Below, piece by piece: positions 43,879 to 52,665 of a DNA stretch of 64,000 bases. The notes beneath the pieces are model-generated. The model ran no database searches, was not told the DNA's origin, and saw only the letters and a program-made list of their open reading frames with translations. Each line of letters opens with the position of its first letter. Position 1 is the stretch's first letter. The position numbers and the translations under genes were made by a program. The stretch covers positions 310,001 to 374,000 of the forward strand of contig WGNF01000003.1 in NCBI GenBank assembly GCA_016124615.1. Direction: 5' to 3'. Source of the stretch: Paracoccaceae bacterium (GTDB taxonomy: Bacteria; Pseudomonadota; Alphaproteobacteria; Rhodobacterales; Rhodobacteraceae).

Positions 43879-44883
43879 TTAGCCGCCGGTGTGGCTCATA
43901 TGGCGGGTCATTTGCCCGGCGACGGTCTGGCGCGAATAGTCGAAGTCGTGGCCCTTGGGCTTGTGCGCGATGGCATTGCGGATGGCGGCGCGCAGGGCGG
44001 CATCATCCGGGCTGGCGCGCAGGGGCGCGCGCAGGTCGGCCATGTCTTCCTGACCGAGGCACATGTAAAGCTCGCCGGTGCAGGTCAGCCGGACGCGGTT
44101 GCAGCTTTCGCAGAAGTTATGCGTCAGCGGCGTGATCAGGCCAACGCGCTGCCCGGTTTCGGCCAGCCGCAGATAGCGGGCGGGGCCGCCGGTGCGGTCG
44201 GGCAGGTCGGTGAGGGTGTAGCGCGTGGTCAGTTGCGCCTGCAGGTCGCTGAGCGGCCAGTACTGATCCAGCCGGTCCTCGCCCTCCATGTCGCCCATCG
44301 GCATGACCTCGATAAAGGTCAGGTCGTGGCCCCCGGCGGCGCACCACTCGACAAGGGTGAACAGCTCATCCTCGTTCACGCCTTTAAGCGCGACGGCGTT
44401 GATCTTGACCTTCAGCCCGGCGGCCTTGGCGGCGGCGATGCCATCCAGCACCTGCGGCAGGCGACCCCAGCGGGTGATGCGGGCGAATTTTGCCGCATCG
44501 AGCGTATCGACCGAGACGTTGACACGCTTCACGCCGCAATCGGCCAGTTCGGTCGCGTATTTGGCCAGTTGCGAGCCGTTGGTGGTCAGCGTCAGTTCTT
44601 TCAGGTCGCCGGTGACAAGGTGGCGCGACATGGCGCGGAAGAAGGTCATGATGCCGCGCCGCACCAGGGGCTCGCCGCCGGTGATGCGCAGCTTTTCCAC
44701 GCCGAGGCCGACGAAGGCGGAACAGAGCCGGTCAAGCTCTTCCAGCGTCAGCAGTTCGGCCTTGGGCAGGAACTGCATGTGTTCCGTCATGCAATAGACG
44801 CAGCGGAAATCGCAGCGGTCGGTCACCGAGACCCGAAGGTAGGTGATGGCGCGGGCGAATGGGTCGATCAGGGGCGCGGTCAT
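43879..44883 (-). CDS. moaA: GTP 3',8-cyclase MoaA
   Basis: 334 residues. Radical-SAM cluster CDFRCVYC near the N-terminus ([17 protein letters not shown]), [11 protein letters not shown], the C-terminal [4Fe-4S] ligands in [19 protein letters not shown], and the C-terminal Gly-Gly needed for activity. It carries out the first step of molybdenum cofactor synthesis, GTP to the 3',8-cyclo product, with MoaC. No other moa gene is in the window. Confidence 0.96.
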   Translation of the reverse strand: MTAPLIDPFARAITYLRVSVTDRCDFRCVYCMTEHMQFLPKAELLTLEELDRLCSAFVGLGVEKLRITGGEPLVRRGIMTFFRAMSRHLVTGDLKELTLTTNGSQLAKYATELADCGVKRVNVSVDTLDAAKFARITRWGRLPQVLDGIAAAKAAGLKVKINAVALKGVNEDELFTLVEWCAAGGHDLTFIEVMPMGDMEGEDRLDQYWPLSDLQAQLTTRYTLTDLPDRTGGPARYLRLAETGQRVGLITPLTHNFCESCNRVRLTCTGELYMCLGQEDMADLRAPLRASPDDAALRAAIRNAIAHKPKGHDFDYSRQTVAGQMTRHMSHTGG

Positions 44884-44940
44884 AAGGGGAATCTAGTCGC
44901 CCGACGGGGCGGCGGCAAGGCGACTGACGTCGTATTTGCG

Positions 44941-45615
44941 TCACAGGTATTTCCCGGCTTCCTTGCGGGCGAAGGGCTTCATCGCGTGACCGTGCGCGGC
45001 GAGGAAGGCGGCGGTGCGGTCGGGCGCGTGTTTTGACAGATCGCGCAGCCACCAGGCCACGGCCTTCTGGATGAACCAGTCGCGGTCGGCGACATAAGCG
45101 GCGGCCCAGCCCAGCACGCGGGTGCGGATCGCCTCGTCCTCGGGCTTGGGGAAGGCGAGCTTGGTCCAGGGCAGGGTGATGACCAGCGCGGCGCGGCGGG
45201 TCCACATGTTGGGATGGGTGGTCCAGGTCTCGACTTCGTCGATGCGGCCGGGGTCGGCGACAAGGCGGCGGCCACCCGCGTCGCAGGCCTGATCGGCGGT
45301 GGCCCAGCCGTCGAAGCCGGGCGCCCAGCTTGCGATCAGTGCCCAGGCGGCATCATCGGGGCGCAGGCGGGCCTGGGTCAGCAGCTTGGCGGCGGCCACC
45401 TTCGCCTCGTGGATGTCGCTGGCCCAGAGCGCCGCGGCCAGCGCCACGCGGGCCTCGACGTCGAGCGTGTCGCGCCAGCCCTTCGCCATCTCGGTGATCA
45501 CCGGCACCGTCACGCCAAGGTAGACGCGCGGCGCCTTGTGGTAGGCGGCGGCACCCACTGCGCGCGCCGGATCCCCCGCCGCGCGCAACTGGTCGAGGGC
45601 GTCGGCGGGCGTCAC
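44941..45615 (-). CDS. DNA alkylation repair enzyme (AlkD-like)
   Basis: 224 residues from GTG 45615, overlapping the stop of the upstream gene (GTGA). The family pattern is visible: YHKAPRVYLGVTVPVITEMAK, WASDIHEAKVAAAKLL, TTHPNMWTRRAALVITLPW and RDWFIQKAVAWWLRDLSKH. AlkD proteins are HEAT-repeat DNA glycosylases that remove 3- and 7-alkylated purines. The PNPOx-like gene and glmS lie directly upstream in the same string. Confidence 0.85.
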   Translation of the reverse strand: MTPADALDQLRAAGDPARAVGAAAYHKAPRVYLGVTVPVITEMAKGWRDTLDVEARVALAAALWASDIHEAKVAAAKLLTQARLRPDDAAWALIASWAPGFDGWATADQACDAGGRRLVADPGRIDEVETWTTHPNMWTRRAALVITLPWTKLAFPKPEDEAIRTRVLGWAAAYVADRDWFIQKAVAWWLRDLSKHAPDRTAAFLAAHGHAMKPFARKEAGKYL

Positions 45616-46166
45616 GGCTGCGCCGCGTCGATGCCGGTGGGCTTGCCGTCGAGCGAGGTCGCGTTTCGCTCGGCCCAGTAATCGGCCAGCCCGTCGGGGC
45701 CTTTCTGCGCGGCCCAGGTCGCCAGCACCGGGCGATCTTCACGAAACTCCATGAACGGCACCGCATAGCCGCAGGAGGTCTGCACGAGGTCGATGGCCAG
45801 ATCGAAGATCTGCCGCGCGCCGGGGGTGGCGGGGAAATGGGCGGCCAGCCCGGCCCAGCCCGGTTCGCCATGATGCGTCACGCTGGCAGTGCCGAAGGCG
45901 CGCAGGATCACCGGGCGCTGGGTGAAGCTGCACCACATCAGCGTCATGCGCGGGCTTTCGCGCAGATGCGCGGCGGTCTCGTTGCCAGAGCCGGTCAGGT
46001 TCAGCCAGAGGATCCGGCCGGGCGACAAAACCCGAAGCGAATCCATGCCTTTCGGCGAGATGTTCACGCGGCCATCCGGCGCGGCGGAGCCGGTGAAATA
46101 GATGTGCTGGTCGGCGATGAAGCGGATCTGGTCGTCCTGCAGGGCGTCGTAGCGTTTTCCCATCAT
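45612..46166 (-). CDS. Pyridoxamine 5'-phosphate oxidase-like flavoprotein
   Basis: 184 residues. The segments YFTGSAAPDGRVNISPKGMD, ILWLNLTGSGNETAAHLRES and MTLMWCSFTQRPVILRAFGTA are typical of a PNPOx-like split-barrel group found in many bacteria. These bind FMN or F420-like cofactors; the substrate is unknown. It starts inside the glmS stop (ATGA) and ends in the AlkD-like start (GTGA). Confidence 0.82.
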   Translation of the reverse strand: MMGKRYDALQDDQIRFIADQHIYFTGSAAPDGRVNISPKGMDSLRVLSPGRILWLNLTGSGNETAAHLRESPRMTLMWCSFTQRPVILRAFGTASVTHHGEPGWAGLAAHFPATPGARQIFDLAIDLVQTSCGYAVPFMEFREDRPVLATWAAQKGPDGLADYWAERNATSLDGKPTGIDAAQP

Positions 46167-47983
46167 TCCACCGTCACGGATTTGGCAAGGTTGCGCGGCT
46201 GGTCCACATCGGTGCCCTTGGCGATGGCGGTGTGATAGGCCAGCAGCTGTGCCGGCACCGCGTACAGGATCGGCGCGAACATCGGATCGACCTGCGGCAT
46301 CGTCAGCGCGGTCCAGACCCCATCGCCCGCCGCCGCCACCCCGGCCGCGTCCGAGATCAGGATCACCTTGCCCTGCCGCGCCATCACCTCTTGCATGTTC
46401 GACACGGTCTTGTCGAACAGATGGTCGCGCGGTGCCAGCACGATCACCGGCACCTGCCGGTCGATCAGCGCAATGGGGCCGTGCTTGAGTTCACCTGATG
46501 CATAACCTTCAGCGTGTATATAGCTGATTTCCTTGAGTTTTAAAGCGCCTTCCAGCGCCAGCGGGAACATCGCGCCGCGGCCCAGGAACAGGATGTCCTG
46601 CGCTTCGGCCAGCTTGCCCGCGATGGCGGCAATCTCGGCGTTCAGGCCCTGAACGTGGTTCATCAGCCCCGGCAGGCTGCGCAGGGCGGCAAGGTGCCCG
46701 GCCAGCGTCGCGGGGCTGAGCCGCCCGCGATCCTGCGCGGCTTTCAGCGCCAACAGCGCCAGCACCGTCAACTGGCAGGTGAACGCCTTGGTGGAGGCCA
46801 CGCCAACCTCGACCCCGGCCAGAATCGGCAGCGCCAGATCGCTTTCGCGGGCGATCGACGAGGTCTGCACGTTCACGACCGAGACGATCTTGCCAACCTT
46901 GTCGCGCGCATAGCGCAGCGCGGCCAGCGTGTCGGCGGTTTCGCCCGACTGGCTGACGAAAACCGCCCAGGAGGTGGGTGACAGCGGCGGCTCGCGGTAG
47001 CGGAACTCGCTGGCGATATCAACATCGACGGGCAGGCCCGCGATCTGCTCGAACCAGTATTTCGCGACGTGGCAGGCATAAGAGGCGGTGCCGCAGGCCA
47101 CCATCGTGACCCGGTCCACGCTGCTGAAATCGACCGCCTCGGGCAGCGCCAGCCGGTCGCCCTCGGCCGACAGGTAATGCGTCAACGCCCCGGCGATCAC
47201 CACCGGCTGCTCGGCGATTTCCTTGGCCATGAAATGCTTGTAGCCGCCCTTCTCGATCCGGGTGGAATCGAGTTGAATCAAGACGGTGGCGCGGTTTGCG
47301 CGGTGCCCGGCGGCATCGAAGATCTGGGCGCCCGCGCGGGTGACGAAGGCGTAATCGCCTTCCTCCAGATAGGTGATGCGGTCGGTCATCGGCGCCAGCG
47401 CGATCGCGTCGGAGCCCACGAACATCTCGCCATCGCCGTGGCCGATCGCCAGCGGCGAGCCCTTGCGGGCGGCGATCATCAGGTCATCCTCGCCGTCGAA
47501 CAGGAACAGCAGCGCGAAGGCGCCCTTCAGCCGGCCCAGCGTGCGAACGGCAGCGGTGCGGGCATCGAGCCCCTCGGCCATGAACAGCGCGGCCAGCATG
47601 GCGACGGTCTCGGTATCGGTCTCGGATTCGAAGACGGCGCCCTTGGCGCTCAGCTCGGCGCGCAATTCGTGGAAGTTCTCGATGATGCCGTTATGCACTA
47701 CGGCGACCTTGCCCGCCCGGTGCGGGTGGGCGTTCTTCACCGTCGCCGCACCATGCGTGGCCCAGCGGGTGTGGCCGATCCCGGCGCGGCCCGGCAGCGG
47801 CTCGTGGACCAGAAGGTCCGACAGATGCACAAGTTTGCCCACCGCGCGGCGCCGGTCCAGCCGCCCGGCGTTCACCGTGGCGATGCCCGCGCTGTCATAG
47901 CCGCGGTATTCGAGCCGTTTCAGCGCCTCGAGGATCAGGGGCGCAACCTCGTGGTTGCCCAGAACGCCAACAATGCCGCACAT
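46163..47983 (-). CDS. glmS: Glutamine-fructose-6-phosphate aminotransferase GlmS
   Basis: 606 residues. N-terminal glutaminase domain with Cys1-led MCGIVGVLGN, RGYDSAGIA and HTRWATHG; two SIS domains with CGTASYACHVAKYW and VFVSQSGETADT; C-terminal GELKHGPIALID and PRNLAKSVTVE, the classic end. It makes glucosamine-6-phosphate for cell-wall synthesis. It is 4 bases downstream of glmU. I see no glmS ribozyme, which is a Gram-positive feature. Confidence 0.97.
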   Translation of the reverse strand: MCGIVGVLGNHEVAPLILEALKRLEYRGYDSAGIATVNAGRLDRRRAVGKLVHLSDLLVHEPLPGRAGIGHTRWATHGAATVKNAHPHRAGKVAVVHNGIIENFHELRAELSAKGAVFESETDTETVAMLAALFMAEGLDARTAAVRTLGRLKGAFALLFLFDGEDDLMIAARKGSPLAIGHGDGEMFVGSDAIALAPMTDRITYLEEGDYAFVTRAGAQIFDAAGHRANRATVLIQLDSTRIEKGGYKHFMAKEIAEQPVVIAGALTHYLSAEGDRLALPEAVDFSSVDRVTMVACGTASYACHVAKYWFEQIAGLPVDVDIASEFRYREPPLSPTSWAVFVSQSGETADTLAALRYARDKVGKIVSVVNVQTSSIARESDLALPILAGVEVGVASTKAFTCQLTVLALLALKAAQDRGRLSPATLAGHLAALRSLPGLMNHVQGLNAEIAAIAGKLAEAQDILFLGRGAMFPLALEGALKLKEISYIHAEGYASGELKHGPIALIDRQVPVIVLAPRDHLFDKTVSNMQEVMARQGKVILISDAAGVAAAGDGVWTALTMPQVDPMFAPILYAVPAQLLAYHTAIAKGTDVDQPRNLAKSVTVE

Positions 47984-47987
47984 CGAA

Positions 47988-49334
47988 CTATCTTCCCTTC
48001 GCGGCCTTCGCCGCTTTCAATCTGTCAAAGAATTTCCTGGAAAAGCCGGGCTTTATCACCTGCTGTTCGCGTGCGATGGCAAGCGCGTCATCGGGCACGT
48101 CGCGGGTGATCACCGATCCCGTGGCGGTCATCGCGCCGGTGCCGATGCGGACCGGGGCGACCAGCATCGTATCCGAGCCGATGAAGGCGTTGGCGCCGAT
48201 CTCGGTATGGTGCTTGAAGACGCCATCGTAGTTGCAGGTGATGGTGCCCGCGCCGATGTTGGTGTGCTCGCCCACATGTGCGTCGCCGAGGTAGGTCAGG
48301 TGGCCGACCTTCACGCCCTCGTCGAGGATGGCATTCTTGATCTCGACGAAGTTGCCGACGTGCACATCTTCGGCCAGTTCGGCGCCGGTGCGCAGGCGGG
48401 CGAAGGGGCCGACGGTGGCGCCACGGCTGATGTGGCAGCCCTCCAGATGGCAGTAGGCGCGGATTTCGGCGCCGGATTCCACCGTCACGCCGGGGCCGAA
48501 GACGACATGCGGGCCGATGATGGCGTCGCGGCCCACGACGGTGTCGAGGGCGAAGAACACGGTTTCCGGCGCGGTCAGGGTGACGCCATTCTCCAGCGCC
48601 TCGGCGCGGGCGCGGGCCTGAAAGGCCGCCTCGGCCCCGGCCAGCTGGGCGCGGGTGTTCACGCCCATCGTTTCGGCCTCGGGGCAGAGCACGACACCCG
48701 CCGAAAGCCCGCGCGCACGGGCGAGGGCGACGATGTCGGTCAGGTAGTATTCGCCGGCGGCATTGGCGTTGCCGACGGCCGCGACCAGGGTCAGCAAAAG
48801 CTGCACGTCGGCGCAGATCACGCCGCTGTTGCAAAGGGTTATGGCGCGTTCTTCGGGCGATGCGTCCTTGAACTCGACGATCCGTTCCAGCATCTCGCCC
48901 TGCGTCACCAGCCGCCCGTAGCGGCCCGGATCCTGCGCCTGAAAGCCAAGCACCACCACCGCATGGCGGGCGCGGGCGGCGATCATCGCGGCAAGCGTAT
49001 CGGCGTGGATGAAGGGGGTATCGCCGTAAAGCACGATGGCATCGCCACTCGCCCCCGCCAGCGCGGGCGCCGCCTGCGCCACCGCATGGGCGGTGCCCAG
49101 TTGTTCCTCTTGCACCACGACCAGCGCGGTTTCATCCTGCGCCAGCGTAGCGGCGCGCACCTGTTCGGCCTCGTGCCCGGCCACCACCACGGTGCGGTCG
49201 GGCGCCAGCGCGGCCCCGGCCGCCATCGCATGGACCAGCAGCGGCGCGCCTGCCACCTTGTGCAGCACCTTCGGCAGATCGGAGTTCATCCGCGTGCCCT
49301 GTCCGGCGGCAAGGATGATGAGGGAAATGGGCAT
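47988..49334 (-). CDS. glmU: Bifunctional UDP-GlcNAc pyrophosphorylase/GlcN-1-P acetyltransferase GlmU
   Basis: 448 residues. N-terminal uridyltransferase motif LAAGQGTRMNSDLPKVLHKV, then LYGDTPFI. The C-terminal half has left-handed beta-helix hexapeptide repeats (FARLRTGAELAEDVHVGNFV, NYDGVFKHHTEIGANAFIG). It makes UDP-N-acetylglucosamine. It forms an operon with glmS. Confidence 0.96.
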   Translation of the reverse strand: MPISLIILAAGQGTRMNSDLPKVLHKVAGAPLLVHAMAAGAALAPDRTVVVAGHEAEQVRAATLAQDETALVVVQEEQLGTAHAVAQAAPALAGASGDAIVLYGDTPFIHADTLAAMIAARARHAVVVLGFQAQDPGRYGRLVTQGEMLERIVEFKDASPEERAITLCNSGVICADVQLLLTLVAAVGNANAAGEYYLTDIVALARARGLSAGVVLCPEAETMGVNTRAQLAGAEAAFQARARAEALENGVTLTAPETVFFALDTVVGRDAIIGPHVVFGPGVTVESGAEIRAYCHLEGCHISRGATVGPFARLRTGAELAEDVHVGNFVEIKNAILDEGVKVGHLTYLGDAHVGEHTNIGAGTITCNYDGVFKHHTEIGANAFIGSDTMLVAPVRIGTGAMTATGSVITRDVPDDALAIAREQQVIKPGFSRKFFDRLKAAKAAKGR

Positions 49335-49469
49335 GGGCCTGCTCTTTCGGTTGGTCTGAACGGGTTCTACCGGATGCGGGCCCTGTCACAAGGGCGGGGG
49401 CGATCAAATGTCCTTACAGCGTGTTGCATGTCGCCGGTCGCCCCCGCAAGGTGCGGCCGGGGGAATCCG

Positions 49470-50138
49470 ATGCGCACGATGGTTTTCGATCTCGACGGCA
49501 CGCTGGCCGATACATCCGCCGATCTGATCGCGGCGGCCAATGCCTGTTTCCGCGGCCTTGGCCACGGCGATCTGCTGGCGCCCGGCGCGGATGCGCTGAC
49601 CGCGTTCCACGGCGGCCGGGCGATGCTGCGGCTGGGCTTCACCCGGCTGGGCGAGGTCTGGACCGAGGCGATGGTGGATGCGCAATACCCGCTGCTGCTG
49701 GCCGCCTATGCCGAGGTGATCGACCGCGAAACCCGGCTTTACCCCGGCGCGATGGCGGCGGTGGCGCGGCTGAAGGTGGCGGGCTGGCGCACCGGCATCT
49801 GCACCAACAAGCCCGAGGCGCTGGCGAAAACGCTGGTGGAACGGCTGGGCATCCGCGAGGCATTCGACGCGCTGATCGGCGCCGACACGCTGCCGGTGCG
49901 CAAGCCCGACCCGGCGCCGCTGGCGGAAACCGTGCGGCGGGCTGGCGGGCGGCTGGACCGGTCGATCCTGCTGGGCGACACCGACACCGACCGCCAGACG
50001 GCGCGGCGGGCGGGCGTGCCCTCGGTGCTGGTCACCTTCGGGCCCGAGGGGCAGGGTGTCGCACGTCTGGCCCCCGAGGCGCTGCTTGACGACTATGACG
50101 CGCTCTTCGACATTGCCGAGGCGCTTTTGCCCGCCTGA
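49470..50138 (+). CDS. gph: Phosphoglycolate phosphatase-like HAD hydrolase
   Basis: 222 residues from ATG 49470, preceded by GGGGG. HAD motif I MVFDLDGTLADT, motif II CTNKP, motif III KPDPAPLAE, motif IV LLGDTDTDRQTARRAG. The helical cap is the size seen in Gph/PGMB proteins. It removes phosphate from a small phospho-acid such as 2-phosphoglycolate. The open frame continues far upstream through the antisense of glmU, but that region is not coding here. Confidence 0.87.
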   Translation: MRTMVFDLDGTLADTSADLIAAANACFRGLGHGDLLAPGADALTAFHGGRAMLRLGFTRLGEVWTEAMVDAQYPLLLAAYAEVIDRETRLYPGAMAAVARLKVAGWRTGICTNKPEALAKTLVERLGIREAFDALIGADTLPVRKPDPAPLAETVRRAGGRLDRSILLGDTDTDRQTARRAGVPSVLVTFGPEGQGVARLAPEALLDDYDALFDIAEALLPA

Positions 50139-50154
50139 GTCCCGGAGGACGTCG

Positions 50155-51369
50155 ATGGCCTATATCCTGCCCGAGGTTTTCACCGGCAGCTTCACCCAGC
50201 AAGAGCCGATCCCCGAAGCGGGCATCGAGGCCGCCGTGGCGGTGCTGCGGCACGGGCGGCTGCACCGCTACAACACCCTGCCCGGCGAGATCGCCGAGGC
50301 GGCGCTGCTGGAAGAGGAATTTGCCGCCGCGATGGGGGCGAAATACTGCCTTGCCGTCGCTTCGGGCGGCTATGCGCTGGGGTGCGCGCTGCGCGCCGTC
50401 GGGGTGCAGGCGGGCGACAAGGTGCTGACCAACGCCTTCACGCTGGCGCCGGTGCCGGGGGCGATCGCCAGCCTTGGCGCGGTGCCGCTGTTCGTCGAGG
50501 TCACCGACGATCTGACCATCGACCTTGACGATCTTGCCGAACAGGTCGCGGCCAGCGGTGCGCGGGTGCTGATGCTCAGCCACATGCGCGGGCATCTGTG
50601 CGATATGGACCGGCTGATGGCGATCTGCGACGCCGCCGGGGTGACGGTGATCGAGGATTGCGCCCATACGATGGGCGCTGCGTGGCGCGGTGTGCCCTCG
50701 GGGCGGCATGGCCGGATCGGCTGTTATTCGACGCAGACCTACAAGCACCTGAACTCGGGCGAGGGCGGGTTTCTGGTTTCGGACGATCCGCAGGTGATGG
50801 CGCGGGCGATCATCCTGTCGGGGTCGTACATGCTTTACGCCCGCCACCGCGCGGCGCCGCCGCCCGAGGCGTTCGAGGCGGTGAAATGGGACACGCCCAA
50901 CATCTCTGGCCGGATGGACAATCTGCGCGCGGCGATCCTGCGCCCGCAACTGCGCCGCCTTGGCGCGCAATGCGCCGCATGGACGGATCGCTACCGGGCA
51001 GTCGAGGCGGGGCTGCGCGATCTGCCCGGCCTGACGCTGATCGAACGTCCGGCCGAGGAAAGCTTTGTCGGCTCGTCGTTTCAGTTCCGGCTGGCGGGCT
51101 GGAACCCCGCGGCGGTGCAGGATCTGGTGGCCCGCTGCGGTGTGCGGGGGGTAGAGCTGAAATGGTTCGGCGCGGCCGATCCGGTCGCCTTCACCTCGCG
51201 CTATGACAGCTGGCGCTATGTGCCGCCGCAAAGCCTGCCGCAGACCGACCGGGTGCTGGCGGGCCTGCTGGACATGCGGCTGCCGTTGACCTTCTCGCTT
51301 GAGGATTGCGCGCTGATCGCCCGGATCATCCGGGCCGAGGTTGGCGCGGTGTTCCAGAAAGGCGTCTGA
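50155..51369 (+). CDS. DegT/DnrJ/EryC1-family aminotransferase
   Basis: 404 residues from ATG 50155 with CCGGAGGA upstream. PLP-enzyme features: CLAVASGGYALGCALRAVGV, VIEDCAHTMGAAWRGVPSGR and the internal aldimine Lys in YSTQTYKHLNSGEGGFLV. The family makes amino sugars for surface glycans and antibiotics. No sugar-nucleotide genes are near apart from glmU, so the substrate is unclear. It follows gph by 16 bases, which suggests co-transcription. Confidence 0.86.
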   Translation: MAYILPEVFTGSFTQQEPIPEAGIEAAVAVLRHGRLHRYNTLPGEIAEAALLEEEFAAAMGAKYCLAVASGGYALGCALRAVGVQAGDKVLTNAFTLAPVPGAIASLGAVPLFVEVTDDLTIDLDDLAEQVAASGARVLMLSHMRGHLCDMDRLMAICDAAGVTVIEDCAHTMGAAWRGVPSGRHGRIGCYSTQTYKHLNSGEGGFLVSDDPQVMARAIILSGSYMLYARHRAAPPPEAFEAVKWDTPNISGRMDNLRAAILRPQLRRLGAQCAAWTDRYRAVEAGLRDLPGLTLIERPAEESFVGSSFQFRLAGWNPAAVQDLVARCGVRGVELKWFGAADPVAFTSRYDSWRYVPPQSLPQTDRVLAGLLDMRLPLTFSLEDCALIARIIRAEVGAVFQKGV

Positions 51370-51415
51370 CCGGCGTCTTCGTCCGGCTTGACGCGACTCG
51401 CGCGCATCGGCACAA

Positions 51416-51431
51416 TTGAACACGCGTTCAA
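51416..51431 (+). promoter_or_regulatory. Palindrome upstream of ivd, candidate operator
   Basis: TTGAACACGCGTTCAA has perfect 6-bp arms TTGAAC/GTTCAA with a 4-base spacer, 20 bases before the ivd start. It resembles TetR-type operators of fatty/branched acid catabolism regulators such as PsrA. No regulator gene is adjacent. A TTGACG (51389-51394) nearby could be a -35. Confidence 0.5.
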
Positions 51432-51451
51432 ATAATCCGGGGAGGGGTGCC

Positions 51452-52615
51452 ATGTTCACCGCGTCGATGCGATTCGACTTGGGCGAGGATATCGCCGCGC
51501 TGCGCGAGACGGTTCATGCCTGGGCGCAGAAGCGGGTCAAGCCGATGGCCGCCGCGATCGACCGCACCAACTGCTTTCCACCCGAGCTGTGGCGCGAGAT
51601 GGGCGATCTTGGCCTGCTGGGCGTGACCGTGCCGGAAGAGTTCGGCGGTGCCGGGCTGGGCTATCTCGCCCATGCGGTGGCGGTAGAGGAGGTGGCGCGG
51701 GCCTCGGCCTCGGTCTCGCTCAGCTACGGGGCGCATTCGAACCTCTGCGTGAACCAGATCAACCTGAACGGCACGGTGGAACAGAAGCGCAAATACCTGC
51801 CGCGGCTCGTCTCGGGTGAACATGTCGGCGCGCTGGCGATGTCGGAAACCTCGGCCGGGTCGGACGTGGTGGGGATGAAGCTGCGCGCCGAAAAGCGCAA
51901 CGGCTACTATGTGCTGAACGGCTCGAAATACTGGATCACCAACGGGCCGGATGCCGATGTGCTGGTGGTCTATGCCAAGACCGACCCCGAGGCCGGATCG
52001 AAGGGCATCACCGCCTTCCTGATCGAGAAGGGGGTGAAGGGTTTCACCCAGGGCCCGCATTTCGACAAGCTGGGGATGCGCGGCTCGAACACCGGCGAGC
52101 TGATCTTCGAAAACGCCGAAGTGCCGTTCGAGAATGTGCTGGGGCTCGAGGGCAAGGGCGTCCGCGTGCTGATGTCGGGGCTCGACTATGAACGCGTGGT
52201 GCTGTCGGGCATCGGCACTGGCATCATGGCGGCCTGCCTCGACGAGGTGATGCCCTACCTGCGCGAGCGCAAGCAGTTCGGCCAGCGCATCGGGGATTTC
52301 CAGCTGATGCAGGGCAAGATCGCCGACATGTACACCGCGATGAACACCGCACGCGCCTATCTTTACGAGGTGGCGCGGGCCTGCGACCGGGGCGACGTGA
52401 CGCGGCAGGACGCGGCGGCCTGCGTGCTCTATTGCAGCGAACAGGGGATGGCGCAGGCGCATCAGGCGGTGCAGGCGCTCGGCGGCGCCGGATTCCTGAA
52501 CGACTCGGCGGTCAGCCGCCTTTTCCGCGACGCCAAGCTGATGGAGATCGGCGCGGGCACCAGCGAGATCCGGCGGATGCTGATCGGCCGCGAGTTGATG
52601 GGGGCGGCGGGGTGA
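51452..52615 (+). CDS. ivd: Isovaleryl-CoA dehydrogenase
   Basis: 387 residues from ATG 51452 with GGGGAGGGG. Acyl-CoA dehydrogenase motifs: LGLLGVTVPEEFGGAGLGYL, ALAMSETSAGSDVVGMKL, YWITNGPDADVLVVYAKTD and catalytic-region LDYERVVLSGIGTG. It ends with SEIRRMLIGREL. The IVD subgroup is supported by the genes that follow (methylcrotonyl-CoA carboxylase, HMG-CoA lyase). It oxidises isovaleryl-CoA to 3-methylcrotonyl-CoA in leucine breakdown. Confidence 0.93.
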   Translation: MFTASMRFDLGEDIAALRETVHAWAQKRVKPMAAAIDRTNCFPPELWREMGDLGLLGVTVPEEFGGAGLGYLAHAVAVEEVARASASVSLSYGAHSNLCVNQINLNGTVEQKRKYLPRLVSGEHVGALAMSETSAGSDVVGMKLRAEKRNGYYVLNGSKYWITNGPDADVLVVYAKTDPEAGSKGITAFLIEKGVKGFTQGPHFDKLGMRGSNTGELIFENAEVPFENVLGLEGKGVRVLMSGLDYERVVLSGIGTGIMAACLDEVMPYLRERKQFGQRIGDFQLMQGKIADMYTAMNTARAYLYEVARACDRGDVTRQDAAACVLYCSEQGMAQAHQAVQALGGAGFLNDSAVSRLFRDAKLMEIGAGTSEIRRMLIGRELMGAAG

Positions 52616-52629
52616 GCGGGCGGGAAACA

Positions 52630-52653
52630 GCCGGGGCGGCGGACCGCCCCGGC
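52630..52653. terminator. Bidirectional hairpin between ivd and ompW
   Basis: GCCGGGGCGG (52630-52639) and CCGCCCCGGC (52644-52653) form a perfect 10-bp stem with a 4-nt loop between two convergent genes. No strong T tract is present on either side. Confidence 0.55.
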
Positions 52654-52665
52654 CGGGAAGGTCGC

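Noticed and set aside
43316..43882. Plus-strand open frames over the restriction nuclease
   Set aside because: No family resemblance; the minus-strand frame carries BglII-family motifs over its entire length.
46163..47983. glmS ribozyme or small-RNA control near glmS
   Set aside because: glmS follows glmU by 4 bases, leaving no leader in which a ribozyme could sit.
47955..49469. Possible N-terminal extension of the gph-like gene across glmU
   Set aside because: It is antisense to the conserved glmU; the HAD domain begins at ATG 49470 with its own ribosome site.
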